Of a stretch of 23,337 nucleotides of DNA, positions 22,718-23,337 are shown one piece after another; the stretch's first letter is position 1; each line of letters starts with the position of its first letter. This stretch comes from Vulcanisaeta sp. UBA163 (GTDB lineage Archaea; Thermoproteota; Thermoprotei; Thermoproteales; Thermocladiaceae). Made by a program: the position numbers and the translations under genes. The notes beneath the pieces were generated by a model that had not been told where the DNA came from, did not search any database, and saw only the letters and a list, made by a program, of their open reading frames with translations. Location: contig DAJV01000001.1 of NCBI GenBank assembly GCA_002496475.1, positions 449 to 23,785 of the forward strand. The letters are read 5' to 3'.

Positions 22718-22745
22718 GTTACCCCCACCTAACCAGGTTACCCCC
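22715..22745. repeat. 12-bp direct repeat before the ATPase
   Basis: CAGGTTACCCCC occurs at 22715-22726 and again at 22734-22745 (19-bp period). On the minus strand each copy reads GGGGGTAACCTG, and the second copy ends in the CTG proposed as the ATPase start. It lies in the short gap between aroC and the ATPase and could be a duplicated ribosome site or control element. Confidence 0.5.
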
Positions 22746-22760
22746 TCCCAACTTATTAAA

Positions 22761-23337
22761 CTACTTCTTAATCGCCCTAGGTATTAATCCAGCCCTCATT
22801 GCGTGATCCACTAGGACTATTGCCGTCATAGCCTCGGCCGCGAGTATGGCCTTTGGGGCTGTGGAAACGTCGTAACGCCCCTTAAAGGTTATCGCCACCT
22901 CAACCATCCTCTCTAAATCCACGGTCTTCTGCACCTTCCTAATGCTGGGCGTCGGCCTAAAGGCAACCCTAAACCTAATTGGTTCACCAATGCTCATGCC
23001 ACCAAGCGTCCCACCAACCCTGTTAGTCTCAAGTCTCGGCCTACCATTCCTAAGCACTACCTGGTCATTGGCCTCGCTACCCCTCATCCTGGCAAGCCTA
23101 AAGCCAAGCCCGAACTCCACACCCACGGCGCTGCCTATTGACATGACTGCCTTTGCCAAGTCAGCCCTCAACTTATCGAAGACTGGTTCACCAAGTCCTG
23201 GAGGGACCTCCGTAGTGAGCACCTCACCAATACCACCAATGCTGTCGCCCTCCTTAACCGTATTCACCAAAACATCTATCGTTCTCCTAATTGCCTCATC
23301 ATCAACCATGGGAAGCGGCTTCTCCCAGGACTTAACC
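22761..23337 (-). CDS. aroC: Chorismate synthase, C-terminal part (5' end outside window)
   Basis: FMN-dependent enzyme that removes phosphate from EPSP to give chorismate, the seventh and last shikimate step. About 192 residues are present; the frame stays open to the right edge, reading [17 protein letters not shown] before the internal Met at 23309, so that Met is not the start. Signatures seen are [29 protein letters not shown] with PTPSI, and [20 protein letters not shown] at the C terminus. The N-terminal FMN-binding half is off the window. The ATPase lies 43 bp downstream on the same strand. With this gene the window holds all seven shikimate steps. Confidence 0.93.
   Translation of the reverse strand, partial: VKSWEKPLPMVDDEAIRRTIDVLVNTVKEGDSIGGIGEVLTTEVPPGLGEPVFDKLRADLAKAVMSIGSAVGVEFGLGFRLARMRGSEANDQVVLRNGRPRLETNRVGGTLGGMSIGEPIRFRVAFRPTPSIRKVQKTVDLERMVEVAITFKGRYDVSTAPKAILAAEAMTAIVLVDHAMRAGLIPRAIKK

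Overview
The window reads as a chromosomal segment of a hyperthermophilic crenarchaeon. Thermoproteales, and within them a Vulcanisaeta- or Caldivirga-like organism, is my best guess; it is inferred from gene style, not from a marker gene. The evidence is archaeal TATA elements 22-29 nt before several start codons (leaderless mRNAs), GGTGA-type ribosome sites inside operons, a GHMP-family (archaeal) shikimate kinase, a TrpB2-type tryptophan synthase beta chain and AGG/CTA/ATA-rich codon use.

Almost everything here serves amino-acid synthesis from aspartate semialdehyde, PEP and erythrose 4-phosphate. Left part (1-3144): the first codons of a possible MFS transporter running off the left edge, threonine synthase (thrC, -), about 780 bp of decayed DNA with a multiply frameshifted pseudogene, and homoserine dehydrogenase (hom, +). 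Then PEP synthase (ppsA, -) at 3156-5609. A tight minus-strand operon trpA-trpB-trpD-trpF-trpE-trpG occupies 11166 down to 5723; the missing step, trpC, is transcribed divergently from 11311.

The right half is the shikimate pathway: aroA, a full-length transketolase and a GHMP shikimate kinase (aroK) on the minus strand; aroD on the plus strand, divergent from aroK; then a minus-strand operon tyrA (chorismate mutase-prephenate dehydrogenase fusion)-aroG-aroB-aroE; then an AAA-type archaeal ATPase and the C-terminal part of chorismate synthase (aroC), cut by the right edge. All seven shikimate steps from DAHP to chorismate are present, plus Trp and the dehydrogenase step to Tyr. PEP synthase and transketolase make the two substrates of DAHP synthase, so the cluster holds precursor supply as well. 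Not seen: prephenate dehydratase, aspartokinase, homoserine kinase and aminotransferases.

Features outside this logic are a short orphan protein resembling the gamma subunit of 2-oxoacid:ferredoxin oxidoreductases, a hairpin resembling an IS200/IS605 (TnpB) right end between that gene and aroA, the decayed gene between thrC and hom, and two genes (left-edge transporter, ATPase) whose open frames lack any ATG/GTG/TTG at the expected start. I found no rRNA, tRNA or CRISPR array. Several starts are revised here from the longest possible frame (trpB, tyrA, transketolase, the gamma-like gene, the ATPase).
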